DNA of 64,000 bases from Chromobotia macracanthus (taxonomy: Eukaryota; Chordata; Actinopteri; Cypriniformes; Botiidae), in contig JAZGTH010000100.1 of the NCBI GenBank assembly GCA_036877525.1, positions 2,625,896 through 2,689,895 on the forward strand. Direction: 5' to 3'. This document shows, piece by piece, positions 13,301 to 24,360 of the stretch. The translations under genes were made by a program, and so were the position numbers. The notes below the pieces were generated by a model. The model made no database searches and had not been told where the DNA came from. It saw only the letters and a program-made list of their open reading frames with translations. How positions within the stretch are numbered: the first letter of the stretch is position 1; each line of letters starts with the position of its first letter.

Positions 13301-13415
13301 GTAGTTGTTTTGAAATCTAACTTGTTTTTGTACATATCTGAGTATCACTCTGTCTTACTCACTGATATCTCTCTCATCAACTCATATTTCTTTCATATCC
13401 ACCAGTGCACAGCTG

Positions 13416-13442
<27 letters not shown>
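13416..13442. repeat. (CT)n microsatellite
   Basis: About 13 uninterrupted CT units. Confidence 0.95.
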
Positions 13443-13446
<4 letters not shown>

Positions 13447-14113
13447 ATCTGTTACCACTGCTGCTCCCCAGATGCTGTGTGTCTGCTCTGTCTACCTCAA
13501 ACACACATGCACGCACAAAACACTCCAACAACAAGGGATAGCTGAGAGTCTGAATTATGCATGAAGTATTTTATATTGGGATTGATGGTTGTCAATCACG
13601 TCTGCCTAAATCAAGACAGCACAGATCATTTCCATCTCAGCTGTTGGATATTCAAGTTGAAAGCTCTGTTTTTTCCAGACGCACATCCAACCAGTCAATC
13701 TGAGTATTAGCACAGGGAAGAGATCCCTTGCTGTGCCTTAATTAACATCAGGAAGACCGGAGTCTCATCCAGCCCTCGCTTATTCAACCTATGCATTCAA
13801 TATCTGTATTTACATGCCAGCGTTACTGTGCAAACAAGCTCATTTAAAAGTTCATATGCTAATGTGTGACATTTAAAGCAAACTTTACACGAGAAAAGGA
13901 CATACAACGATAGGCTTTGATTCTTTTCTTGTGCCAATTCAATATTTATGACCTTAAAACTGTGACACCTTTGGAGTAAAAGCTTGCAAAGGTGTTTTTT
14001 TTAGTTTATCCTACTGCAGTTAAAAACACAGAATTACCGCAAATGTTGTACAACAAGGTCTGAAGGGTTAAATATTTCACACAGTGAAGCTGCAGCAAAA
14101 ACCATTTATGATA
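13443..14113. other. Intergenic, no gene seen
   Basis: Mixed-composition sequence; about 13560-13870 is GC-richer with TTAATTAACATC and may be conserved, but nothing coding is supported. Confidence 0.45.
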
Positions 14114-14577
14114 CAGTGCCCTCCATAAGTATTGGGCAGTAAAGAAAAAATGCTGTTTGTTGTTGAATCAACAGAACATCACATTTTGTTATTTGGCTGT
14201 TTCAATGGATAAATGTTTTACCAATTTAGAAGACCAGCAGTTTCATCCCTCTGTCTCATGTGAGCCTTTGTATTGGGACAATTAGCTCACAATTGTTTCT
14301 AAGTGATTATTTGTGCCCTTCTGCTTTTAATTGTTCACACTTTAAAAGCAGGGAATGTGTAGTATCAATTCTGTCCATTACTTCTGCAGTCTTGAGTCTT
14401 GTGTTCGGTGAGAACACACATAAGCCAAGATAAAGACGAGGAAGCTGACTCTAAAAGAAAGCAGTGAAAAATGTTCAAAAATGTGACATTCTGTACATTT
14501 GCCTCATATTCCTCTATTAATCACTATATATTTCTTGAGCAATTTTTTCTTTACTCCAATACTTATGGAGGGTCCTG
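14114..14577. mobile_element. Tc1/mariner-type non-autonomous element with TA duplication
   Basis: Terminal inverted repeats are near-perfect over about 22 bases: CAGTGCCCTCCATAAGTATT at the left, and the complement of CCAATACTTATGGAGGGT at the right. TA dinucleotides flank both sides (14112-14113 and 14578-14579), the Tc1/mariner target duplication. The 464-base body has no transposase frame, so it is an internally deleted or MITE-like copy. Confidence 0.92.
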
Positions 14578-14997
14578 TATCTAAAAAGATTGTAATGAGA
14601 GACCCAGATGTATAATATCCACATTACAATTCATATATGTGCACAGAACAGGTGCAATGGATGCCGTTAACAATTTGTGTTTGTTTATGACAGTGACAGC
14701 TGAGGCAGGACAGGAAACCATGGGGAGGAGGATAAGAACTCGCATGAGCATCACGGCTCAACACACAGGAGCACGTGCACTAATCACTAGACCATACTTC
14801 TGTTTAAACTGCTTTAAATACAGTATTTGTATCCTGACAATTAAAATGTGTGTGTGTGTATTTAGAGTACCTGATATCTCAAGCACACAGCGGGGTGTCT
14901 AGTCTATTCTTGCAGGCGCTGTGTGTGTTCTGTCTGGGTCAATCTCAAGTCTCCTTCACTCGTTTCCTCATTGATCTGAACCATCAGATACTTCTGC

Positions 14998-15195
14998 TCC
15001 CAAACACATACACACACACACACATTGGCGTAGATAGTTTACGAGGACTCTCCATAGACATAATGGTCTTTATACTGTACAAACTGTGTATTCTGTCCCC
15101 CTATACTGACCCTACCCCTAAATTTAACCCTCACAGAAAACGTATGGCATTTAAAAAAAAAAAATCACTATTTAGTATGTTTTTAAGTTTGTGAC
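14998..15195. repeat. CA-microsatellite-linked dispersed repeat, copy 2
   Basis: A (CA)n run followed by GACTCTCCATAGACATAATG, ATACTGTACAAACTGTGTAT, CCCTACCCCTAAATTTAACC and a poly-A stretch. It matches the segment at 56345-56545 over much of its length and has the look of a common fish interspersed repeat. Confidence 0.75.
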
Positions 15196-15233
15196 TGCGT
15201 TTCACTTTCCAAAGCCTGCGAGTTGTGACATAA

Positions 15234-15374
15234 ATGATAAACCACAATGTCAACCCATTGGAGCCACTTAAAGACCTCCATGATCGATTGGCCAGCCAGC
15301 AGATGAACGGTGGCCCATTTCAGCAGTTTGCTGTACAAACTGCCCCTTCATTAAAAGATGCTCTTCCTTATTGA
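15234..15374 (+). other. 46-codon open frame in a conserved-looking block
   Basis: ATG to TGA, 46 codons with protein-like composition (contains EPLKDLHDRL and GGPFQQFAVQTAPSLKDAL). There is no splice context or Kozak-specific support, and a - strand frame is open across most of it too. Most likely a conserved non-coding block; a micropeptide is possible but unsupported. Confidence 0.15.
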
Positions 15375-16196
15375 TTTTAGCTTAAGTAATGAGGAAGCTT
15401 ATCCAAAAATCTTTAGCATTTGGTCTTAAGTTAAGAAAATCAATGACAGCATTCCCATATGAACAGCATCAAAGTTTATGGTCAAGACACTAGGCAGATC
15501 CAAAATTGGATAAATCAATAAACTTTGTCAATTTAATGTATAGCTGTCCTATGGTGTTTTTTAGCGCTTGATATGAGCTGCAGACATACGAAGACGAATC
15601 ATTTCTCATGCATTGTAATTATCAGTGATTTAAGTCACATTTAAATAAGATGGTTCAATCATCGCTCGAACCATCTTAGAGCATCATTGTTGAAAGTTAT
15701 GTGACAAAAGTTTTTTCTAAAGAGAGCACTGTTAAAGCAAGACAAAGTACTCAAATTTGTACTGCTACTAATGTAAGTCAAAACTTTTTCAAACAAGTCA
15801 ACTGTTCAAGGTGAAACCAGTCACTAATCCTTATATAAAGCTCATACTGGCATTAGCATTAAAGTGGGAATCTTGCTAAAGCTGAAAGTGGAGAAATGTG
15901 TAGAAATGTGCAGCTATAAGCTCAGCGAGACAGGGCTGTGTATTAAACTCTACTCACCTTTTGAGTTCTTCTGTGTGCAGAGAGTTCTTTCAAAGTTCAA
16001 TCAATGGATCTAAGCTAATCTCTGCTGCTCAATAGCATACAGTTTTAAGCAAAGGTCCAGCAGGCGCCAGTGCACTTAAAAGTTGAATAAGTTTGCTACA
16101 TTTTTAAACAGGCGTAATTCATTACAAACGTGCAGTCGTAAAGATTTCAAAAATAACAGCACGTGTGCATGGAAACATTGCCATAGAGATATGGTT
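15375..16196. other. Intergenic; contains a perfect 11-base hairpin
   Basis: No gene seen. TAAGATGGTTC and its complement flank an 11-base loop at 15646-15678. Confidence 0.5.
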
Positions 16197-16400
16197 TTAA
16201 AAGAGTAGTTGACCCATGAATGAAAACTTGTTACTCACCCTCATCCAGTACCAACGAATTTCTTTACTCTGTAGAATAAAAAAATATGACATCGAAGAAC
16301 TGTCACACAACTCACTCATTCCATGATCCAGCTGTAGAGGAAACTCTTTACTGTAAAAATCAGCTTAAATTCGAACATTTGTCGGTGTGTTGTTTTTTCC
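16197..16400. repeat. Fragment of a dispersed fish repeat (TAGTTGACCCATGAATG type)
   Basis: Begins AAAGAGTAGTTGACCCATGA followed by GTTACTCACCCTCATCCAGT. This resembles the common teleost repeat whose start reads roughly AAAGGGATAGTTCACCCAAA; recognised from general knowledge of fish repeats, not from a database search. Confidence 0.5.
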
Positions 16401-17602
16401 CTTTTCTGGCTGGTTTTGGAGCATTTTGAACATCCATGGGTGATATTAACAGTTAAAAAATACCTAGGAGAAGATTCTTAAAAATATCTTCCCCACCCCA
16501 CAGAATAATGAAACGCAAACAAATTTGGAATCACATGGGGATAAGCAAACAGTGACAGCTTTTTTCTTTATTTATTAGCTGAAGCATTCTGGTAATGTAA
16601 ACAGTCTGTTTCAATAGTGTTGTACTTTGCACAGACATTTCCTGTAAATAATGAAAAGCCTATTTTGTTATATTAATATTGGTGTTTGCATTACAAAATA
16701 TCCCACCTGATGTAAAACTACTCTGGAATCCAGAGATATTACATGCAGAAGATCTCCCTTCACAGGTTCCTGTATCAAAAAACAGCAGTGGGGAGGAGAA
16801 GTATGAGAGAGACTCAGACATATAAAAAGAGAGAGAGACAGACAGACAGAGAGAGGGCAGAAATGACATCCAAATATAGCAGCCAGAGCAGTGATGCCTG
16901 CTGGGGATTCCATCTCTGAAGCCAGCGAGCCAAAGGTGAGCTGTATGTTAGTAAAGCTAAGCTGCCGACAACATTTCCCTGAGGTAATTGTTACGCTCAT
17001 TAATATTCATTTGAACCTGATTCGCTTTACATCAGTGACACGTTCAAGCTTTGATGCGCCACGTTGCGTGCCCCAGCACCACTTTTCCCAGTGACCGAAT
17101 ATGCAAAACAGCTCTTCTTACACATCTTAAAAAAAACGGCATCACATTTGCTGTTTGTCTGCACCTCCGTGTTCTCGTCCCCCATTTTGTCGTCAGATCC
17201 AGCAGTTTTTTCCATTTAGCAGCGATGGTTTAATCACGCGTTAAAAATGACAAGCTCCTCTGCTGGCCAAGCACGACATTTCAATTGTGCAGCCAATAAA
17301 AGTACTGCATGAAGAGAGCGAGATGATGGACTAACCACCAAGACTGGAGATCCAGGTTACCATGGAGAACTACCGTTTCCATGCATTGAAGGTTAAGAGT
17401 GAGATGCCTGATACAGGAACCTCCGGTTTTACACACACTAATGGACAACTCCAATTTTCTTTATATATACATATTATTATTATTATTAAAAATAAAAATA
17501 TTTTCTTTTATTTTAAAGTGAAAAGTATGGAATTTTTCAAGTATTTTATTTTATTTGTAAGTGAAAAATAAATAGTATTTAAAATAAAAGTAAAATAAAA
17601 CA

Positions 17603-17645
<43 letters not shown>

Positions 17646-18360
17646 ACACAAACACACACACACACATAAATTCACACATACACACCAACACATTTGCACC
17701 TGATAATTCATGGAATCAAACATGTTTCAAAGACCATAAAATAAAATATTTCTTATTCATTTTACTTTCTAAAGTTTCTCATTTTTTTTAAACATAATTA
17801 TCCCAAAGTGACTTCAAAACCTGACCATCAAAACTTGCAAATCTCTATCGTCTTAAGAAGTCAAAGAAAAACTTCAAAATCCTGAACTACTTAGGTACTC
17901 AAAAATTAGTCGTTCGATTTCAGTTTAAGAAGTGTGTTTTGATACGCTGTAAGAAAAAAGCTTTTCTGGGTTTGATTTTTCTGGGTTTGGAGATGTGGTT
18001 ATAAAATATTCAGGATGGATATGCAGCAACAGATACCAGCTGTCATGTGTAAGCTAGTGAATGTTATGACAAGAGATTTAAAACATTTATGTGCAGAGTA
18101 TAGTGTATAAAAGACTTATTAAGTCCAAGGGACCAGGCCATCAGTGAAAGCTAAGATCAGGAACAAGTAGACACAGCAGAAAGGAACAAACAAACCCTGG
18201 TCATGCAAAATGCAAGCTGCATCTGTAACTGCAGGAAGAGTCGCAGTTAACTAGTGGTCCAATGGTGCTGATGATCAATCGAGTGCGGTCAAAGCATGCT
18301 GTCTTGGTTGACCTGCATGTATTATTTTTCCCACAGATGCAGGAAGCCCATAATAGTGTA
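16401..18360. other. Intergenic with simple repeats
   Basis: A GA/CAGA tract at about 16800-16860, a GC-richer patch at about 16880-17240 that may be conserved, ATT-rich DNA at 17460-17600, and an (AT)n array at about 17607-17652 followed by (CA)n. No supported exon. Confidence 0.5.
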
Positions 18361-18442
18361 AGTGACGTATTTGTCAGGCATGATAACCAATACTTGAAAT
18401 GTGTCCTCTGCATTTAACCCATAGCGGTGAGGTGGTACACAC
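18361..18442 (-). mobile_element. 3' part of a tRNA-derived SINE, split by an insertion
   Basis: Read on the - strand it runs GGGTTAAATGCAGAGGACAC, then ATTTCAAGTATTGG, TGACAAATACGTCACTTA. This resembles the downstream region of V-type fish SINEs; its tRNA-like head lies at 19519-19661 on the same strand. Confidence 0.6.
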
Positions 18443-19225
18443 ACATTTACATTTAGTCATTTAGCAGACACTTTTATCCAAAGCGACTTACAAAGGATGA
18501 GAGCATTGAACATTTTGTCTTGCATGCCAACGAGCCAAGTCTGCAAAGCTACATTTAAAAGCAGATATTGTATTCTGTTACTAGAGAGAAAGATGAACTA
18601 GAAACAAGGGGATAGGATAGAAGAGCATTAGGGTTTAGACAGGTGTCTGTGAAACAGGTGTGTTTTGAGTCATTTTTTGAAGGTTGTGATGGTCTTAGCA
18701 GATCGGCTGGAGGCTGGGAGTTCATTCCACCACAAAGGAATGAAATAGGTGAAAGTTTTACAGATTGATCTGATGCCTGGTTGTGGGGGAACAGTCAGAC
18801 GTCGCTCGTTAGCTGACTGTAGCTGGTGGGAGGGGACATATGTCTGGAGGAGTGAGTTGAGGTGGGAGGGAGAGGTTTCGGTTACTGTCCTAAAGGCAAG
18901 CGTAAGAGATTTACATTTGATGCGGGCGGAGTAAGGTGCCAGTGGAGTAAGGTCAGGAGAGGTGTGACATGGGCTGTTTTTGGTTGACTGAAGACCAGAC
19001 GTGCTGCAGCATTCTGGATCATCTGCAGGGGTTTGGTTACATTGCCTGGAAGGCCAGCCAGAAGGGCATTGCAGTAGTCCAGCCTTGATATTACGAGTGC
19101 TTGGACTAGGAGCTGCGTTGCGTGTTCAGACAGGAAGGGTCTGATTTTTCTTATGTTGTAAAGCACATACCTGCATGACCGAGAGATTGTTTCAACGTGT
19201 GAAGTGAATTTCAGCTGGTCACCAA
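18443..19225 (-). mobile_element. 5'-truncated L2/CR1-type LINE, reverse transcriptase C-terminal remnant
   Basis: On the - strand, codons between about 19228 and 18893 encode the C-terminal part of a LINE reverse transcriptase, with the hallmark SRLDYCNALLAGLP and a following QNAAARLVF motif typical of fish L2/CR1 elements. Frame is lost after the LHWH motif. The 3' end (about 18443-18490) is the characteristic tail whose complement reads CATTTAGTCATTTAGCAGAC. It is truncated at the CA-rich array and clearly dead. Confidence 0.88.
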
Positions 19226-19273
19226 CTACACACACACACACACACACACTGCGAGACACACACACACACTGCG

Positions 19274-19338
<65 letters not shown>

Positions 19339-19518
19339 GAGACACACACACACACACTGCGAGACACACACACACACACTGCGAGACACACACACACACT
19401 GCGAGACACACACACACACTGCGAGACACACACACACACTGCGAGACACACACACACACACACACACACACTGCGAGACACACACACACTGCGAGACACA
19501 CACACACTGCGAGACACA
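19226..19518. repeat. CA microsatellite with an interspersed CTGCGAGA minisatellite unit
   Basis: An array of (CA)n blocks of varying length separated by CTGCGAGA, about ten times, giving a higher-order unit close to CACACACTGCGAGACACA. One variant has GCGATA. The long Cys/Val- or Thr/His-rich frames across it are artefacts of the repeat. Confidence 0.95.
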
Positions 19519-19661
19519 ACACACACACACCCAGAGCAGTGGGCAGCACTGCAGCACTGGAGCAACTGAGAGAAAAGGTGCCTTGTACCGCAGTTGTTTC
19601 CTGTTGGCAGTGGGAATCAAACCTGCAACCTTTAGGTCTCTAACCATTAGGCCACGACTGC
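19519..19661 (-). mobile_element. tRNA-like head of a V-type SINE
   Basis: On the - strand GTGGCCTAATGGTTAGAGA (box A-like) and GGTTGCAGGTTTGATTCCC (box B-like) form a tRNA-derived pol III promoter, followed by SINE body motifs (complement of CCAGAGCAGTGGGCAGCACT). It continues at 18361-18442 beyond the inserted LINE and array. Confidence 0.7.
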
Positions 19662-20019
19662 TATAACATTTTTAAAAAGGCTGTCTATGATTCTAATAAA
19701 GGTTTTCCTCACCTCATATGCTGCAAAGTAAATATTCACCTGATTTGAGTCTTTGATTGCAAATTAGAAAAAAATTCCCAAAAACGTACTACGTTAACAA
19801 ATCTTAATTTTCTCGCATTGCAACACCATCACTCTGAATGCTTTGAAGCTTAAAACTGACCAGATATGAACTGCCTGGGCTGGATCACAAGTCAAAGTAG
19901 CTTATCAACACGCATGTAAAAACAATATCTCACTTTCAATCAGAAAGAGGGTGCCAACTGCTCGGAAAGCATTCAAACATACCAGCATGTTTTCAAAGGC
20001 TGCTTAAAATAAATCAAAG

Positions 20020-20770
20020 TCTGACTCCCATAATCAGATCAAAGGAAGACATTACGCTCATTAGGAGAGTAAATCATTTAGACTAATGTGCATCTACTGA
20101 ATACTACTTCATCTTCCACCAGTATATGACAACATTTGAAGTTAATCTATTATCTCTCCCTACCTCCTCTACCCCAAAACCGTCCCATATCCCAAATGGA
20201 CCTTGTTATTTGCAATTCTGATGGGATGGTTAGTAATTAGAGACCAAATCATTTTACACAATCAGACAAGGGCACAGGACTGGTGAATCAGCGAATCTGA
20301 TAAATCTTTTCAAGGCAATGTACTCCCATTAGGGCCATGTGTTGGTGTGCTTTTTAAAGTTTGATGCAAAGACCCTCAGCTCAATTCAAAGCACATTTTC
20401 CCATTAGCGTGTGTAATGGACGCTTCTTATGCAAAGTGGCCGCGAGTGAGGATGCGGTGGCAAAAATGGGATTAAATCTTGCTAACTCCTCAAGATTTAA
20501 CGGAGGAAACGCAGCGGGACAGGAGGCATAACTCTTGCTTTCTCTCTCTCTCTTTTCTCTTCCAAGAGAACAACAGTGTTTTGAAAGCTGTCGCCTAATC
20601 ACACTGTGTTTTAGGGGCCCTCTGGGAACACGCTTACCTCGACTAATATGCTCTAATGACTTTGAACTAACTTTCATTTTGCTGCTTTGCATTTTGCTGT
20701 CCCGAGGATTTCAGAGCGAGGATTATGATGATGGAGAGGACGACAGCACTCCTACTACAATTTTTCAGAG
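20020..20770. promoter_or_regulatory. Candidate conserved non-coding elements
   Basis: Balanced composition, with motifs such as TGGTTAGTAATTAGAGACC, CCCATTAGCG, CTTATGCAAAG and GGGATTAAATC. The - strand frame at 20381-20692 is open but has no splice or start support and a + frame overlaps it. Confidence 0.4.
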
Positions 20771-20774
20771 ACGA

Positions 20775-21090
20775 CCCAGCTAACAGGGAATGCTCTCAGA
20801 ACGTTGGCTAACGTTCTCCTAAAATGTTCTCTAAAAAAATGCTCTTGCATAACGTCAGTAGAACATTATCATATATAGCAAAAACGTTATTCTTAAGTTG
20901 TTGGGGGAATGTTTTAAAAACATCATTTAAATAATGTCCTTCTAATCAAGCAATACAATGTCTACAAATCTGGATCCTTTGAAGATTTCTAAAACATTTA
21001 AAATAACATTTTAACATAGTTGTTACTTAATGGAAACATTAGGGAAACATTCTTACAACCTAAAACTAGTTGAGAGACTTATTTGCTGGG
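20775..21090 (+). mobile_element. CCCAGCTAACA-family element, copy 3
   Basis: Starts CCCAGCTAACAGGGAATG and has the full internal order (CAGAACGTTGGCTAACGTT, ATCATATATAGC, TACTTAATGGAAACATT). The right end has decayed to TTTGCTGGG. Confidence 0.9.
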
Positions 21091-21234
21091 AAATTACTTG
21101 CATTAACCCCTCAAAACATTTGTTGCCAATCATTTGCCTATATGGTGGGTGTTTTGTAACCCAGCACTTACATGTGACATAACCTGATCCATAAACAGCA
21201 ATGGTAGGGTTAAACTGTTAAAGTATTAATAAAG

Positions 21235-21445
21235 GAAATGTTTTCAGAGCATTGGCTAACGTTCTCTAAAATCTCTCTCAAAGTTATCAAAAAAATGTTC
21301 TTGCAGTAACGCTAGTATAACTGATTTTAACATTGTATATCATATTAAAAACATTACAGAATAAAAAAATGTTTAAATAACAGAACGAAGCAATAGCATC
21401 AATACAACACCTAAAAAACTGGACGTTTTGAACGTTTCTAGTTAG
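21235..21445 (+). mobile_element. CCCAGCTAACA-family element, copy 4 (both ends missing)
   Basis: Matches the interior of the family from TTTTCAGAGCATTGGCTAA to GGACGTTTTGAACGTTTCTA; the terminal repeats are not present. It lies only about 150 bases from copy 3. Confidence 0.75.
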
Positions 21446-21895
21446 ATGTTCTTGCTAGACAAACAGTAAACTTTCCACACAAAACATAAAAAAAATTGGC
21501 AGACTGGTACCACAGAAACACTTCTTTCACTCAATCATTCATGCAGCCTGTGGTCAAAACACAAGACCGTATAAACTATATATCAAAAGTCAACACAAAG
21601 CCAAAGGAAAACACTATGCAAAAAGGAATAAAACAAAACCAATTTCCAAATGTGTTTAATTGGAAAAGCTGTAAACCCAGTAAACATGTCATGCGTTTAT
21701 CCGCTGCACTTTCATTGTCGCTGCAAATGAAACATTTGGCATGTGGCGCAACCAGTTCCTGTTAAGCATAAATCTTCCCCGGGTTCCCCTTAATACCACT
21801 GTCTCTTTAAGCAGATGCCTGTGGTTCACCCACCACATTTCATGTGCCACGCCAAGAGCGTACAGAGAACCCTCATGAGTCGACCACAGTGGAAA

Positions 21896-22446
21896 CCCAG
21901 CTAACAGGGAACATTCTCAGAACGTTGACTCGGATATTCTCTCAAAGTTATCGCAAAGTGTTTTTGCAGTAATGTTAGCAAAGCTGTAAGTGGAATGTTT
22001 TAAAAAGTAGCAGAATTCTAGAAAATGTTTTAAAGTTCTTATAACCGAGCACTAATGTTAATACAACATCTAAACATTTAATACAACATCTCAAGAAACA
22101 GCTAAAAACCTGTCTCTTCCACAAATACCTGACACGAGATTGATTTAATAATAATAAAAAAAAATACTAACCCTTTCTTCTCTCTCCCAATGTATCGCCT
22201 CTATCAAATATTGGAATGTTGTAATCTTGGTAACTGTAACTATGTACAGCTGATGTTATTGCCTTCTTATGATTTATACCTCATTGTTTTCCTCACCTTG
22301 TAAGTCACTTTGAATTAAAGCATCCTGTAAGTGCCTAAATGTAAATGGAAATGTAATGTAAATCGAAAAAACTGGATGTTCTTAGAACTTTCAAAATAAC
22401 ATTAACGTTTTTGTTACTTAATGGAAACCTAAAATTGTGAGCTGGG
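21896..22446 (+). mobile_element. CCCAGCTAACA-family element, copy 5, interrupted by a LINE tail
   Basis: Left end CCCAGCTAACAGGGAACATT, right end AAAATTGTGAGCTGGG. The two halves rejoin across an insertion at about 22086-22364. AA flanks both outer ends, a possible 2-base target duplication. Confidence 0.88.
22086..22364 (+). mobile_element. 3' end of an L2/CR1-type LINE inserted into copy 5
   Basis: Starts within TCAAGAAACAGCTAAAAACC and TGTCTCTTCC, a common LINE 3' coding-end signature. It ends TTGTAAGTCACTTTGAATTA, AAGCATCCTGTAAGTGCCTA and a degenerate AATGTAA repeat. A TACAACATCT sequence is duplicated at its left side, consistent with target-site duplication. Confidence 0.8.
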
Positions 22447-23079
22447 AAGTTGTCACCCCTCCTATTTGAACACAGTTTGAACAGGGTTTCTCCATCTCTA
22501 TATTCAACAAAGACATCTTGTCTCAGCTGTTTTTTAATCCCACATTTATAATAAATGTCAAATGCTGCGGCTGGGTTCAAAAACGGCTCCACATTTTGCT
22601 GTGGAGCCTTTTTTACCACCTCTTCTGACCAGGAACAGTGTCTCTTTCATACATTCAGATGCAATAATAATCACTCTGCAAAACTAAAGGAAATAAATCG
22701 CACAATTAGGGCCCATTTACCCTTAATCTTTACATAAACACTAGCAACTTCAGCTGTATCAAATAACCTCATCCACGCACCACAGACTGTTCATGTACAC
22801 CTTACTCAACAATTCTTGAAAGTTGTCAAAACAGACACGGCTGGAGGAAAAACAGAAAGCGATATAAACGAACGTGCACTACAACGAAAAGCTGGGATAG
22901 AGGATGTTTAAAGCTGCGGCAAGCATTATCCAAAACCAGGCTGGTGTAGCTTGCTTGAGAGAACAAAAATAGAAACATAAGCCGGTCTCTGGTTAATAGA
23001 ATAAATATGGTCATGGTGCCACTGAAATCTGGAGGCAGAGAGGGCTTTGTCACAGTGTCTTGGCCTTATAAAGACACAC
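22447..23079. other. Intergenic, no gene seen
   Basis: The - strand frame at 22335-22619 runs into the transposable element and is not a gene. The remainder is AT-rich. Confidence 0.45.
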
Positions 23080-24360
23080 GGCGCTTTGGCCTCTTATTCC
23101 GTTGCTTCTGTGCTTGATGAGAATTACAGCTCCCATTTAGATGCAAATACAATTAGCTCTCCCTGCCGCGCACATTAGAGTCGTTAGCAAACACAAGTGA
23201 GGATTTCTCTCTGGCTCTTAAGAGGGCATCTGTGTCCCCGCACAACGCAGGTGGAGGAGCGGAACGCAGCGATGCCAGCCAGCACAGTTGGCACGGTGTC
23301 AAACTGCGGTGGGTAAACACCCCCAACGCCTGTTAGCTTATCACAATATGCCACATTATGAGGTAATTAGCGGAAACGACACCCCTCCACTTCCACCCGG
23401 TGCGCGATCATCTCGAGTGCCAGGCGAACAGATGCGCAAGCCAACGTACGCTTGCGCCCAAAGCTCGAGCGTTTCACACCAGATAAATATTTGTTCTGAC
23501 AACTTGACACTTCAGACACGTTCATCTGAAAAATACTTATCGCATATTTGAGGTCCCGCCCACTACTTTGATAATTCACAATTGGCAAAGTGCGGATATG
23601 AGGCGCGGCGCATAATAGAGTGATTAGCAAAACCTCAAGCTCGTTAACATGCAGACATTAATGCGCCGACAAACACAAAACGTCTTGTTGGCAAATTTCC
23701 AGCAAGCACTCGTGGCAAAGGCCGCCTTTGATCAGCGCACGTGCAGAATCGAGGAAAATACGCACGTCCACCGCGTGCTGCCGAGGTTAATGATATTATT
23801 GCACCTATCTGCATATTTAATTACGCTCCTTGTTAACGATAAGTGCTGTTGATTTAATTTGCCTCATTTCGTAGTTGGCACATTTTCAATGGAACTCCGC
23901 CAGCCAGGCTGTCGGGGAGTGGAGACAATTAAAACTGCATTCATCAAATCTGTAAAACAGATGCTAACAATCAGGTGCTTTTTCTCAACAAGATCTCTTC
24001 AATTTTTCATTACCATTATGCCAGTTAGACATAATTATCAAGTTGCCAGCCCTTTGCCAGCTTGCTTCGTATTCCTGGAGGTTGCTAGAGTGTTTTTCTG
24101 AAGTATCAACAGCGGCAGGGCTCTACAACACAGACACGTTTAGCGAAATTAAGCATTTTCTCATTAGCCAGAGGCTATTGGGCTTATAAATTATTCATTG
24201 CAGTCCTCACAAAAGAGCATTAATCAATTATGAAGATATAAAGAAATTAAACACGGAGAGAAAGACAAGACTCTCATATTAATATGCAGACAGATAGTGC
24301 TGCCGCTGCTTGAAAATCAATACTTCTGTGAGTAATCGGCAAGGTTCGGCTTCAATATGA
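23080..24360. promoter_or_regulatory. Large candidate cluster of conserved non-coding elements
   Basis: The longest compositionally distinct non-repetitive block in the window. Homeodomain-type cores are dense (GAGGTAATTAGCGG, GTGATTAGC, GTTAATGATATTATTGC, CATATTTAATTACGC, AAAATTAAGC), alongside E-boxes (CACGTGC) and CpG-bearing stretches. No repeat ends are present. Short frames occur on both strands without splice signals. This is what a developmental enhancer cluster looks like by eye; an alignment is needed to call it. Confidence 0.5.

Noticed and set aside
18882..19647. Long frames rich in Cys-Val-Ser or Thr-His on both strands
   Set aside because: They are translations of the CA/CTGCGAGA array; only the portion below about 19228 is real (LINE) coding remnant.
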